64,000 bases of DNA from positions 40,553-104,552 of the forward strand of contig NZ_VKKX01000055.1 in assembly GCF_008271655.1 (NCBI RefSeq). Direction: 5' to 3'. A program made the translations under genes and the position numbers. This stretch comes from Gemmobacter caeruleus (GTDB lineage Bacteria; Pseudomonadota; Alphaproteobacteria; Rhodobacterales; Rhodobacteraceae). Within the stretch, counting starts at the first letter, position 1. Each line of letters starts with the position of its first letter. The notes under the pieces are model-generated. The model had not been told where the DNA came from, ran no database searches, and worked only from the letters and a program-made list of their open reading frames with translations. Positions 41,941-51,294 of this stretch are shown here, one piece after another.

Positions 41941-44151
41941 ATGGACCAGGAAATTGACGGCCAGCATCTGAAAGGGTCCACAGGGCGTACCGCCGCCCCG
42001 GAGCCCGAGGCAGGTGTGACCCGAGCGGCCGCAGAACGGAAGAAGGAATACTTCTCGGTCCGCTTGACCTTCTCCGGGTCTTCCCAGAAGTTCGAAGATC
42101 CACGTCTTGCGGGTGAGGCCTTCTTCCGGGCCGATCCGGCTGAGCGGCCTTCGGTCACCCATGTCGATGGCAACACCGCCAGGACCATGGCCCGGACGGA
42201 ACTCCATGGGCAGCACGAGAGCGGCGAGACGCGGTATTTCAAAACGCTGCCGGACTCGCACGCCTCTGACACAGAATTCCGGGCCGGGTTTTTGGCGGCA
42301 ATGGAGGCTTCGATCACCGAGCGGCTTGAGAAGGTCGCACTTGGGCGGGATGGCGCAAATGTCCTCGAGCGGCTGGACGCCGGGCTGAAAGACGACCTCG
42401 AGGCCTTCGCGCGCCGCGAACCCGAGAAGGCAGCAAGCCTTTGGTCAGAGCGGACGGAGGAACCTGCGCCAGGACCCATTTTGCAGGCGGCAGTGAAGGC
42501 GCGGGAAGGGGTGGTGGAAGCGGAAGCGCAGGTTGGTCAGGTCGCCACGGCGGAGAAGCCGCAAGTGGTTGCGACCGGAGATTGGGTGACCACGGACCGG
42601 AATGTTGAATTGCGCCCAGTGACTGTCGCAACCGACAGGGGTCTACATGCAGGCTTTGAGGCAAGGGTGCCGGAAGGAGAGACGGAGATCAGCTTTTCGG
42701 ACCGGGCCTTTGCGACCAGCCGCGATGCCCTGCGCCACGCCTGGGATTTCTACGAAGGCGGCGAAGAGGGGCTCGAGATTGCCATCAGCCGGGCCGCGGC
42801 GATGGAGCATGACACGGACGATGATGCGGACCGCGTGCCCTCGGGCCTCGTATTGGAGCATCGCGAACAGCCGGAACTCCCCCGCCCGGAAACCGCGATC
42901 TACGCGGGCGAAGAGGCCCAACTCGTCCTGACCCTTGGCCGAGACACGGAAGCGAGTCGCGATCTTGCCGAACGTCTGCTCGCCGATACCGCGTTTCGGC
43001 AGGTCGTGGCCGAGCATATCGCCGATGCCGAAGCCACCCTTGGCACCGGCCGGTTTGTCGACGGCGAAGGTTCGAGAGGCTTTCTGCCCGATGAACTCCT
43101 GGCCGTCACCTCCTATGGCCGCGATGGGAGTGTTGAGGTGTTGGCCAAGTTCCCGGATGAAGGGCCCCTGAGTGAGGCCTTGGCCAAGCATTTGGCTGAA
43201 AGCCCGGTTCTCACGGCCCATGTCGAAGAAGAAAGGTTGCGCAGCGACTTCACGGCTGATCCCGCGCGGGCGATCTCCGCTTGGATCGCGCAGTCAAGCG
43301 CCCGGATTGATCGATTGCCGTCGGACCGACAGGAAGAGCTGCGATCCGAAATGCGGGGAATCGCCCAGGAAGCCGCGGCAGCCCTTGGTCTCGATAGAGA
43401 TCACGCTGGGCGCGAGGCCCCTCCCCGCTCGACGCTCTACAGCACTGCGATCAGCCCAACCACGTTGTCGATAGCAGGCGAAGAAACGGCACTTCAAACG
43501 GGCGGCGCCGGCAATCTGCAGACAAGTCTGACCCTCAACGCCCGCCTCGCAGGCATCGACGCCGAAAAGCTTGGCAAGCGTCTCGAAACTGGTGCCGCCA
43601 ATGCCCGCGAAGAAGAAGCTTGGGTGAAATCCGATCTCACCGACGTCGCCAAGCGTCACGGCTATGACCTCGACAACCCGCAAGGCCGCAGCGCGGCAGC
43701 GGAACGCCTGGATCGCTTCTACGAACGTGCCGCCGAGATGATCCAGTCCGCCCGCGGCATCGACGTTTCGCGAGCCCCCGATCCCATGTTCGAAGCCTTG
43801 GACAGGATGGCAAAGCTCCATGCCCAGCAAGGTTCCGTCGCCTTCCGCAATGAGACGCAAGCGCGGGATTTCGCGGAAGAGATGAAGGAGCGCTATGGCG
43901 CCACCGTACTGAAAGACATCGTCGCCGGACGCACCGATGCCTTGGCCAAGGATGTTCCCGACGCGAGCGCCCGCCAGGCTATGGCAGCGGCCGTTGTTTC
44001 CGCGGCAAAGGAACACCCTTCCCTCGGCCTCAGCGCCCATGAGGTCGAGGCTGCAGAGCGCCGGATGGCTGCCGAGGCCGCGAACAAGCCGCCGGAACAT
44101 GCGCGCGCGCCTGTCCCTGACCGGGCGCATGCCAAGGACAGGGAGTTCTGA
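41941..44151 (+). CDS. large T4SS-linked protein sharing a relaxase C-terminal domain
   Basis: Predicted 736 aa, hydrophilic, without signal or membrane helices, located between virB11 and virD4. The N-terminal 500 residues are acidic and repetitive in style, with no known domain. Residues about 540-715 clearly resemble the end of the relaxase at 58041-59864: both contain RLETGAANA, then WVKSDL or WVRSDL, AARLD or DALQG-type helices ending YERAAEMI or YDRAAAVI, FRxxxxxxxFAEEM/L and AAVVSAAKxHxxxGL. This shared domain may be the signal recognised by VirD4, which would make the protein a secreted substrate. Confidence 0.7.
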   Translation: MDQEIDGQHLKGSTGRTAAPEPEAGVTRAAAERKKEYFSVRLTFSGSSQKFEDPRLAGEAFFRADPAERPSVTHVDGNTARTMARTELHGQHESGETRYFKTLPDSHASDTEFRAGFLAAMEASITERLEKVALGRDGANVLERLDAGLKDDLEAFARREPEKAASLWSERTEEPAPGPILQAAVKAREGVVEAEAQVGQVATAEKPQVVATGDWVTTDRNVELRPVTVATDRGLHAGFEARVPEGETEISFSDRAFATSRDALRHAWDFYEGGEEGLEIAISRAAAMEHDTDDDADRVPSGLVLEHREQPELPRPETAIYAGEEAQLVLTLGRDTEASRDLAERLLADTAFRQVVAEHIADAEATLGTGRFVDGEGSRGFLPDELLAVTSYGRDGSVEVLAKFPDEGPLSEALAKHLAESPVLTAHVEEERLRSDFTADPARAISAWIAQSSARIDRLPSDRQEELRSEMRGIAQEAAAALGLDRDHAGREAPPRSTLYSTAISPTTLSIAGEETALQTGGAGNLQTSLTLNARLAGIDAEKLGKRLETGAANAREEEAWVKSDLTDVAKRHGYDLDNPQGRSAAAERLDRFYERAAEMIQSARGIDVSRAPDPMFEALDRMAKLHAQQGSVAFRNETQARDFAEEMKERYGATVLKDIVAGRTDALAKDVPDASARQAMAAAVVSAAKEHPSLGLSAHEVEAAERRMAAEAANKPPEHARAPVPDRAHAKDREF

Positions 44152-44153
44152 CC

Positions 44154-46136
44154 ATGCAACGTATTGCGCTGTTGCTCCCGCTCGGCTTGACGGCTGGTGC
44201 TCTGGTCGGCCTCATTGCCGGCGGCCTCGTTCTGAACCTGATCCTTGGCCGCGATCCGAACGCGACCGGCATCTTTGTCCTGATCGAGGAATTCCCCGGC
44301 TTCGCCCGGCTGACCTCCGTGCCTTGGGTTCTGCCCTGGCAGATCGTCGGTGCCTCGACCGTGGTCTTCACAATCGCCGCCGTCGCCCTGACCTTCCGCC
44401 AGCAACTCACGGGCTATGGTCAGGCCAAGTTCCAGGCCCGACCCGAGATGAAGGCGAATGGCCTTCTGCAGCCTTTGGGCGCAGGGATGGTCTTCGGCAA
44501 ACTCGCGGCTCCCTCAAAGCGCGCGCCTTACGTCAGCGCCACTTTCCAGAAATTCCCGCATTGTCTCGTCGTCGCGCCCACCCGCGCCGGCAAGGGCGTG
44601 GGCTATGTCATCCCGAACACGCTTCTGTTCAACGGCAGCATCGTCGTTCTCGACGTGAAGGGGGAGATTTTCGAGGCCACGTCCCGGCACCGGCAGGCCG
44701 AAGGCGACGCGGTCTATCGCTTCTCGCCTTTCGATTTTGAACACCCGACCCATCGCTACAACCCGCTCGAGCGCGTCGCACGCATTGAAAATCTCGAACA
44801 GCGATACACCGAACTCGCCAAGATCTCGGACTATTTCTTGACGGTCTCGGACAAGGGGACGGCTGGCGACTTCCTGACCGAAGGGCGCGAGCTGTTCGTC
44901 GCCGCAGGGCTTCTTGCCATTGAGCGAGGCAGGCCCACCATCGGCGAAATCAGCCGCATCCTCTTTGGTCGTGGTGCGACCCAGGAGATCTACGGGGAGC
45001 ATGCCGAGGAGGTGAAACACCCCAACGCCGCCCAGACCTTCCGGAAGTTCGCGGGCTATTCTGACCGGACCCTGTCCTCTCACGCTTCAGTCCTTGGTGG
45101 CGCGGGCATGACGCTCTGGAACAACCCCGCGGTAGATCGCGCTACCTCTGGCAACGACTTCTCCTTCACGGATCTCCGCAAGCGCCCGATGTCGATCTAT
45201 GTCGTCGTCAACGCCGATGACATCCGCACCTTGTCGCCGCTCGTTCGTCTGTTTTTCGGCGAGCTCATCGCCACGATGCGTTCCACCCTTCCCGACCCGA
45301 AGACCGAGCCCTGGCCCGTCATGGTTATGCTAGATGAATTCGACCAGTTGGGGCCCATGCCCATCGTCGAGCAGGCCCTGAAACAGCTCGCCGGTCACGG
45401 CGCGCGAGTGTCGATCATCACCCAGTCGATCCCCGGCCTCGACAACATCTATGGCGAAAACATCCGCATGTCCCTCGAGTCCGCCGCCGGCATGAAGCTT
45501 TACCTCGCGGCCAACGACAAGAAGACGGCCGGGGAGATCTCGGACGCACTGGGAAAGACCACGAAGCTCTCGGTGTCGGACAGCGTATCGCGGGATCGGG
45601 ACTTCATGCAGCGGCGGTCGGTTAGTCGACGCATGGAGGAGCGGCCGCTCCTGACCCCCGACGAGGTGCGCCGCTTGAACCCGGATCAGGCGATCCTCAT
45701 CCCGGAACGGCAGAATCCGCTCCTCGTCCATCGGATCGTGTACTTCCAGGACCCGACCTTCAAGACGCTCTTTGAGGCGCAGTCCGGGCCCCTGCCCTAT
45801 CCGCCCAAGGAAGCAGCCGCGGTTCAGGTGCTGACCGAGCGAATGGAAGCGCTGGAGCGGCGGCTGGCCGAAAAGATGGTCGTCGATTTTGTGCGACCGG
45901 AGAAGGCCAAGGCGGACACCTTGGTGGAGCGTGAGCCGAAGCTCGCGACCGAGATAGTGGCGCGGCAGGGGGTCTCCGCGAAGGCGGTGCGGGCACAAAC
46001 CGATGCCGACGTGGAGGTTGAAGGAAAGGCGATTGCCGCGCGCGAGGTTGATCTCGATGTGCTCAAGCCATCCGTCACGATCGCGGTCGCCAAGATGAGC
46101 AAGTTTTCGCAGAAGCTTACCGGCATGGAGCTGTGA
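44154..46136 (+). CDS. virD4: VirD4/TraG coupling protein
   Basis: Predicted 660 aa with two N-terminal membrane helices (about 6-28 and 60-80). The cytoplasmic ATPase has Walker A APTRAGKGVGYV near 140, Walker B VMLDEFDQLGPM near 391 and the sensor-like HGARVSIITQSIPGL block. It recruits the relaxase-DNA complex and protein substrates to the channel. It starts 2 bp after the 736-aa gene, implying translational coupling with that putative substrate. Confidence 0.92.
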   Translation: MQRIALLLPLGLTAGALVGLIAGGLVLNLILGRDPNATGIFVLIEEFPGFARLTSVPWVLPWQIVGASTVVFTIAAVALTFRQQLTGYGQAKFQARPEMKANGLLQPLGAGMVFGKLAAPSKRAPYVSATFQKFPHCLVVAPTRAGKGVGYVIPNTLLFNGSIVVLDVKGEIFEATSRHRQAEGDAVYRFSPFDFEHPTHRYNPLERVARIENLEQRYTELAKISDYFLTVSDKGTAGDFLTEGRELFVAAGLLAIERGRPTIGEISRILFGRGATQEIYGEHAEEVKHPNAAQTFRKFAGYSDRTLSSHASVLGGAGMTLWNNPAVDRATSGNDFSFTDLRKRPMSIYVVVNADDIRTLSPLVRLFFGELIATMRSTLPDPKTEPWPVMVMLDEFDQLGPMPIVEQALKQLAGHGARVSIITQSIPGLDNIYGENIRMSLESAAGMKLYLAANDKKTAGEISDALGKTTKLSVSDSVSRDRDFMQRRSVSRRMEERPLLTPDEVRRLNPDQAILIPERQNPLLVHRIVYFQDPTFKTLFEAQSGPLPYPPKEAAAVQVLTERMEALERRLAEKMVVDFVRPEKAKADTLVEREPKLATEIVARQGVSAKAVRAQTDADVEVEGKAIAAREVDLDVLKPSVTIAVAKMSKFSQKLTGMEL

Positions 46137-46307
46137 CACCATCCGGGATTGGACAAGGGACGCAGTCCGTCGTTTCGAGCACTCTGGGCTTGTCAGATAC
46201 GGGCAGTTTCCAGAGTCTCTGGCAGTCGGTTTCCGTGAAAATACTGGACCAAACGCCCCCTGCCGTGCGATTAAGGGCACCTTTTCCAGTGCTCAGGAGG
46301 TTTTGCC

Positions 46308-46928
46308 ATGCGACCCGGTCGCCCCCTGCCCTTGACCCTGACTCGTCGTGCCCTCGGCACCCGGCTTGCCGGGCTGGCCGCTGCAATCGGCTTTGCGCAG
46401 AGTGCCGCGGCCGGCGTTGCAGCCCAACCAGCATCTCCCCTGGATCACGAACTGCGTGACGCTGCCCTTCGCGGGCTTGCCCTTGCACGCCACCGCGGCG
46501 ATCCGGTAGCCGCGGCAACCGCCGAAGCGACGCTGGCCCGCCTCGCGGAAACCGACCCCGAAGCCGCCCTTCTCGGCCGCATTTATCAGTTGCTGGACGT
46601 GCGTCCCGCTGCCTATTGGCACGGGGATTTGACTGAGGCTGCCGCTGCCGATCTTGCTGTCCTCCACGGGGCGATCCGCGCCAGCCAGCCGGTGGCCTTC
46701 GGCTACGTCGACCTTTCGGGCCAAGAGACCACGCGCACCGTACTGCCACTGGCCCTGGTGCATCCGCCGCAGGGGGTGAAGCTCCTTGCCTGGTGCGAAG
46801 AACGAAAGGATTTCCGCCAGTTCTTCGTCCGCGCCATGAAGGGGTTGAGGCTCGGGGTCGGTGATTTCGGCGGGGACCGGCTGGCGCTGCTGCAGGGGTT
46901 GCTGGACAAAGAAGCCGGTCGCGCTTGA
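46308..46928 (+). CDS. WYL-domain protein with a signal-like N-terminus
   Basis: Predicted 206 aa. The C-terminal half (about 125-200) matches a WYL domain: RASQPVAFGYVDLSGQE, then PLALVHPPQGVKLLAWCEER and DFRQFFVRAMKGLRL. WYL domains sense ligands or nucleic acids in regulators. There is no helix-turn-helix; instead, the N-terminus has TRRALGTRLAGLAAAIGFAQ, which reads as a twin-arginine or Sec signal. Export of a WYL protein would be odd. An AGGAGG site lies 7 bp before the ATG. It follows virD4 and may belong to the cargo or the transfer module. Confidence 0.65.
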   Translation: MRPGRPLPLTLTRRALGTRLAGLAAAIGFAQSAAAGVAAQPASPLDHELRDAALRGLALARHRGDPVAAATAEATLARLAETDPEAALLGRIYQLLDVRPAAYWHGDLTEAAAADLAVLHGAIRASQPVAFGYVDLSGQETTRTVLPLALVHPPQGVKLLAWCEERKDFRQFFVRAMKGLRLGVGDFGGDRLALLQGLLDKEAGRA

Positions 46929-47340
46929 CTGTCGGGGTGAGCGTCGATTGCGGCCCTAAGCCGACCTCCATTACACTACCGATGCCGCGGCGCGGCCCGT
47001 CGAACCGGACATTCGCGGCGAGCGCAAAAATTGCTGTTTTTCGGAGATCGGGACCGCGGTGCAAAGTAGACTTTCGCTGCACCTCAGCAGCAATCTCTTT
47101 TGCAGGCCGGAGCGCATGGCGTGCACGACGTTGCCCCTTTGCGTCACCAACCTTGCATCATCACGGCAAGGCGGATGATCTCGGGGCTGGTGTTGGAATA
47201 GCGGAACAGGGAGCGTTGGGGCATGGCCGGCCACTAAACCGCAGCCCATCCCGGCTCAAGCCAGGTTCTTCTGACAAGACCCTAAGTTGCCCTCGACATC
47301 CGATACGGATGGTTGATCACGAACTACAGATCGAAAATCG
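46929..47340. other. gap between WYL gene and IclR gene
   Basis: About 410 bp. Frames here lack ribosome sites and conserved content. The section near 46980-47070 (a GC-rich block followed by AAAAATTGCTGTTTTTC) looks like noncoding sequence common in this bacterial group, but I cannot name it. No terminator or IS end is obvious. Confidence 0.4.
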
Positions 47341-48111
47341 TCACAACCCAAGCAGGCGCGGGAGCTCAGACCGGAGCCGGAGAAGGGCTGCCGTGACGAT
47401 CGGTTTTTGATTGATATATCGAGGACTGGGAACCGGAACCGAAACCGCGTGAAGGTCGCCGACGGAATCCACAAACGCAAATCCAAGGGCACTGATACCT
47501 TCGGTGTGGTCGTCATGATCCTCAGCAAGTCCAAGAGCCCGGGCTTTCGTGAGAGCCTTGGAAAGGCCGGGCCAGTCGCTTGGTTGCCCCAGTCGTTCCC
47601 ACTCGTTTTCGGCGATCTTCCGCGCCTCGCTCTCGGACATAAGGGCAAGGCAGGCACGACCGTTAGCTGTTGAAGTTACCGGAAACACCTCGCCGACTGA
47701 CGACACGGCACGAAGCCGATGCGTGCCCTGCACCTGATCGAGGAAAATCATCCGGCCGCCACGCAGCACGGAAAGATCAACCGTCTCGCCGGTCTCTTCC
47801 ATCAGTTCCTGAAGAGGCGGACGAAGCTGATCAACGATGTTGTAATGGGCAGCACCTGCCAAAGAATGCAGCTCAGGCCCGAGGCGGACTCCTCCGGCTG
47901 CGCCCGAAGTGATCACCAATCGTTCCTCCTGCAGCGCCTGGACGATTCGCTGCACCGTCGAGCGGGGCAGTTCAGCGCGGTCCGCGATCTGGCCAAGGCT
48001 CATCCCGCTTGGTGCATCCTTCAGTGTTCGCAGGATTGCCGCGGCGCGGGCGATCACCTGGATGCCATTGCGATTGCCCGACTTGTCCGTGTCGATTTCC
48101 TCGACGTCCAT
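47341..48111 (-). CDS. IclR-family transcriptional regulator
   Basis: Predicted 256 aa. An N-terminal winged HTH (AAILRTLKDAPSGMSLGQIA then LPRSTVQRIVQALQ) precedes the IclR ligand domain (PVTSTANGRACLALMSE and SALGFAFVDSVGDLHAVSVPVPS). It is divergent from the catabolic operon starting at 48327, with a 215-bp shared promoter region, so it is likely the pathway-specific regulator. Start ATG 48111 has AAAGGG 6 bp upstream. Confidence 0.88.
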   Translation of the reverse strand: MDVEEIDTDKSGNRNGIQVIARAAAILRTLKDAPSGMSLGQIADRAELPRSTVQRIVQALQEERLVITSGAAGGVRLGPELHSLAGAAHYNIVDQLRPPLQELMEETGETVDLSVLRGGRMIFLDQVQGTHRLRAVSSVGEVFPVTSTANGRACLALMSESEARKIAENEWERLGQPSDWPGLSKALTKARALGLAEDHDDHTEGISALGFAFVDSVGDLHAVSVPVPSPRYINQKPIVTAALLRLRSELPRLLGL

Positions 48112-48326
48112 AACTGACCCTTTCAGCACACCGGCCGCATCCCGTATCGCCTCAGTGCATCACAGAACGCGGCGAACTGCAATACGATGCAGCTGAACCG
48201 ACATGTGAGAAATATGTTGACCGTATCGCGGTTCATATGCATCAATGTGCGGGACAGGCGGGGGAGCCTTCCTGAAAATACTAAACGGAAAAAACGCCGC
48301 GCTGCGGTGAACGGAGGAGTCATTTC

Positions 48327-49163
48327 ATGGTCATGGTCCGTGGCATCGAGTTCGAAGGTAACCTCGACAACAGTATGGGGCTCGAGTTCTACAACCTCTC
48401 GCACCGCTTCGGGTATCAGCACCCGAACTGGCCTTACTTCCAGGACGTAAAGATCGAGCGCATCCATTACATGGCCAAATCGGGTGTGCTGTCGCAGCGC
48501 ATCACTACGACTATGCACGCCACCACCCACATCGACGCGCCCGCTCACGTTGTTCAGGGGACGCCCTTCATCGACGAAGTGCCGCTGCCACATTTCTTCG
48601 GGACGGGCCTCGTTGTGTCGATCCCGAAGAAGAAGTGGGAGCCGATCACCAGCGAAGACCTCGAGAAGGCCTGTGGTCATGCCATCCGCAAAGGCGACGT
48701 GCTGATCATCAACACCGGATGGCACAAGCAGTATGAAGACGGGGATTACTTCGCCTATTGCCCTGGCTTCGTGCCGTCTGCCGGTCATTGGCTGGTCGAA
48801 AAAGGGGTGAAGGTCGTCGGTCATGACACGCAGGCAAACGACCACCCGCTTGCAACGGCCATCGGCCCCCAGCGCAACGGTCCACTACTACCGCACTTGG
48901 CCGAAGAATATAAGGAATGGTCCGGCGGTCGCGACTGGAAGGACGACTTCCCGGAGTGGGAACCGGTTCACAACATCCTGTTCAAGAACGGCATCCTCGG
49001 GATCGAGAATGTCGGCGGCGATCTGGATGCCGTGACCGGCAAGCGCTGCACCTTCGCCTTCTTCCCGTGGAACTGGGACAGGGGCGACGGCTGCATCATC
49101 CGTCTCGTCGCCATGATCGACAAGGGCGGTAAATACCGCATCGAAAGCGGCGAGGCATTCTGA
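48327..49163 (+). CDS. cyclase-family metal-dependent hydrolase
   Basis: Predicted 278 aa of the cyclase/kynurenine-formamidase-like family, which uses two metal ions to hydrolyse amides or lactones. The signature HATTHIDAPAHV lies near residues 64-75 (metal ligands H64, H68, D70), and further conserved blocks are GDVLIINTGW and VVGHDTQAND. GGAGG precedes the ATG. It is the first gene of the catabolic operon; the substrate is unknown, perhaps a cyclic amide or lactone. Confidence 0.83.
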   Translation: MVMVRGIEFEGNLDNSMGLEFYNLSHRFGYQHPNWPYFQDVKIERIHYMAKSGVLSQRITTTMHATTHIDAPAHVVQGTPFIDEVPLPHFFGTGLVVSIPKKKWEPITSEDLEKACGHAIRKGDVLIINTGWHKQYEDGDYFAYCPGFVPSAGHWLVEKGVKVVGHDTQANDHPLATAIGPQRNGPLLPHLAEEYKEWSGGRDWKDDFPEWEPVHNILFKNGILGIENVGGDLDAVTGKRCTFAFFPWNWDRGDGCIIRLVAMIDKGGKYRIESGEAF

Positions 49164-49510
49164 TGCTCGTGAAGCGTTTTCAGGACGCGAAGCCCTATGA
49201 CGCTCCGAACCATCGGGGCGTCTCTGGCCTGCGCTTACAGGGTTTCGAAGAAGGCGGTCCGACCAACCAGTGGCTGGGCTATTCGCAATTCCTGCCCGGC
49301 GGCGGAGCGGGGCCCGACGCAACGCCGTTCGAGAAGGTCTACGTCGTCCTCGAAGGCGAGATGACGGTGATCGTCGGCGGGCAGGAGACTGTCCTGGTGG
49401 CGATGGACAGCTGCACAATCGAGCCGGGCGAGGTGCGCGAAATCGTCAACCGGTCCAACCACGTCTGCAAGATGCTGGTGGTGATCCCTTATCCGCCAAA
49501 GGTGAACTGA
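49163..49510 (+). CDS. small cupin-domain protein
   Basis: Predicted 115 aa with a single cupin fold: the FEKVYVVLEGEMTVIVGG region followed by CTIEPGEVREIVNRSNH and MLVVIPYP. Not all canonical cupin His ligands are visible in motif 1. It is coupled to both neighbours through overlaps of 1 bp (TGATG). It may act as an isomerase, oxygenase or sensor for the pathway compound. Confidence 0.75.
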   Translation: MLVKRFQDAKPYDAPNHRGVSGLRLQGFEEGGPTNQWLGYSQFLPGGGAGPDATPFEKVYVVLEGEMTVIVGGQETVLVAMDSCTIEPGEVREIVNRSNHVCKMLVVIPYPPKVN

Positions 49511-50304
49511 TGTCCCTTTCCGACCCGCTTTCGATGTTCGACGTGAAGGGTAAGGTAGCGTTGATCACAGGTGCTTCCGGTGCGTTTGGTGCGGTGGCCG
49601 CGCGCGTGCTGGCGGGCGCCGGTTGCTCGTTGGTTCTGACTGCCGGCAACAAGACAGCACTGGACGGGGTCGTTACCGAGGTCGAGGGGATGGGTGCCGC
49701 TGCAAAAGGCGTCAACATTCGACCGGACTCGGAAGATGTCTGTGCCGCCCTTGTGCAAGCGGCGGTGGACACCTTTGGCCGGCTCGATATTCTTGTCGTG
49801 GCGTCCGGTATGAACAAGGTCGCCAAAATCGAAGATATGGATCCGGAAACCTTTCTGTCGGTGATGGATGCGAACGTCACCCAAAGCTGGCTTCTTGCCC
49901 GGGCGGCTACGAAACAAATGAAAGCGCAAGGGGACGGCGGAAAGATCGTCCTCGTCTCTTCTGCGCGCGGGCTGCTTGGTCATCCGGCCGGATACACGGC
50001 CTATTGTGCCAGCAAGGCAGCGGTCGATGGCATCACCAAAGCCCTGGGATGTGAACTTGGACCCACGGGAATTACGGTCAATGCCATTGCTCCGACCGTT
50101 TTCCGTTCGCCTTTGACGTCCTGGATGTTCGAAGACAGCGAAAATGCCAAGCAAGTCAGGACCGGCTTTCTTGCGCGAGTTCCCAAGGGGCGCCTGGGCG
50201 AGCCGGAAGACCTGGCGGGTCCGCTCCTGTTCCTGTCGTCCAGAGCGTCGGACTTTTACACCGGCCACATCCTCTATGCCGATGGCGGATACACGGCGGG
50301 CTGA
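49510..50304 (+). CDS. short-chain dehydrogenase/reductase
   Basis: Predicted 264 aa with a classical SDR fold: the NAD-binding TGASGAFG near 23-30, VVASGMNKVAKI in the NNAG-like position, catalytic Ser in VLVSSARG and the Tyr/Lys pair in YCASKAAVDG, then the C-terminal YADGGYTAG. It likely oxidises a hydroxy group or reduces a keto group in the cluster's pathway. ATG 49510 overlaps the cupin stop by 1 bp. Confidence 0.87.
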   Translation: MSLSDPLSMFDVKGKVALITGASGAFGAVAARVLAGAGCSLVLTAGNKTALDGVVTEVEGMGAAAKGVNIRPDSEDVCAALVQAAVDTFGRLDILVVASGMNKVAKIEDMDPETFLSVMDANVTQSWLLARAATKQMKAQGDGGKIVLVSSARGLLGHPAGYTAYCASKAAVDGITKALGCELGPTGITVNAIAPTVFRSPLTSWMFEDSENAKQVRTGFLARVPKGRLGEPEDLAGPLLFLSSRASDFYTGHILYADGGYTAG

Positions 50305-50308
50305 AGCT

Positions 50309-51244
50309 ATGGTCAAGAACCTACAGACAGCGGTGATCGGTGCGGGCCTGATGGGCCATGGAATCGCCCTCACACTGGCGCGCGCGGGCCAGTATGTCGC
50401 CATAACGGATTCCATCCCCGAGGCGCGCGCCGCAGTAGCAGGCCGTATAGCGGATAGCCTCCGCCTCATGGGCGAAGACGAAGCGCGTATCGAGAGAATC
50501 CTGAGGAAGATCGAAATTTTCGACACCGTGCCGGGCGCGGTGAAAAACGCAGCCTTCATCTTCGAAGCTGCTCCGGAAAAAATGGCCTTGAAGCAAGCGA
50601 TCTTTGCCGAGATCGAGGCATATGCGCCTGCAGATGCCATCCTTGCGTCCAACACGTCCGTCATGCCGATCACGGAAATCATGTCGGGTTTGCGCGTCAA
50701 GTCCCGCGCATTGGGGACGCACTGGTGGAACCCGCCGCACCTGATCCCGCTCGTCGAGGTGATCCGCACCGCTGACACCTCGGAAGCCGCGATCGAGGCG
50801 ACGATGTCGTTGCTTATGGATGCAGGCAAGACGCCCGTGCGCGTGGAGAAGGACGTTCCCGGATTCATTGGAAACCGTTTGCAGCATGCCCTTTGGCGCG
50901 AAGCGGTATCGCTCGTCGAACGCGGCATTTGCGATGCTGAAGCGGTTGATACGGTCGTGAAGTCCTGCTTCGGCCGACGTCTGGCTGTGCTGGGACCGCT
51001 CGAGAATGCCGATCTCGTCGGCACCGATCTGACGCTCGACATTCACAACACCGTTTTGGCTGATCTTGAGCACCGGCCCGGTCCGTCGCCGTTGCTCGAA
51101 CGGCTGGTGGCCGAGGGGAAACTCGGAATGAAAAGTGGTGAAGGCTTCCGGCGATGGACACCAGAAGACGCGAAACGACTGCGCGAGAAGGTGGCCCGCC
51201 ATCTGATCCGATTGGAAGGACTGTTGAACGATAACGAAGCATGA
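50309..51244 (+). CDS. 3-hydroxyacyl-CoA-dehydrogenase-like enzyme
   Basis: Predicted 311 aa, single-domain HCDH family. The N-terminal NAD-binding Rossmann motif is VIGAGLMGHGIAL (about 9-21); conserved SNTSVMPITEI (about 114-124), GTHWWNPPHLIPLVE and PGFIGNRLQHAL complete the active site (His, Asn and Ser). It would oxidise a beta-hydroxy acid or thioester to the beta-keto form, a fitting substrate for the BKACE encoded at the end of the operon. It starts 4 bp after the SDR gene. Confidence 0.85.
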   Translation: MVKNLQTAVIGAGLMGHGIALTLARAGQYVAITDSIPEARAAVAGRIADSLRLMGEDEARIERILRKIEIFDTVPGAVKNAAFIFEAAPEKMALKQAIFAEIEAYAPADAILASNTSVMPITEIMSGLRVKSRALGTHWWNPPHLIPLVEVIRTADTSEAAIEATMSLLMDAGKTPVRVEKDVPGFIGNRLQHALWREAVSLVERGICDAEAVDTVVKSCFGRRLAVLGPLENADLVGTDLTLDIHNTVLADLEHRPGPSPLLERLVAEGKLGMKSGEGFRRWTPEDAKRLREKVARHLIRLEGLLNDNEA

Positions 51245-51294
51245 CGGGTGAATGGCCGGAGGAGAGCCAGGTAACCTGAACAGGGAGGAAGACT

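Noticed and set aside
49489..51042. Minus-strand frame of 517 codons opposite the SDR and HCDH-like genes
   Set aside because: Covers two clear plus-strand enzymes with intact active sites; the composition is that of a shadow frame.
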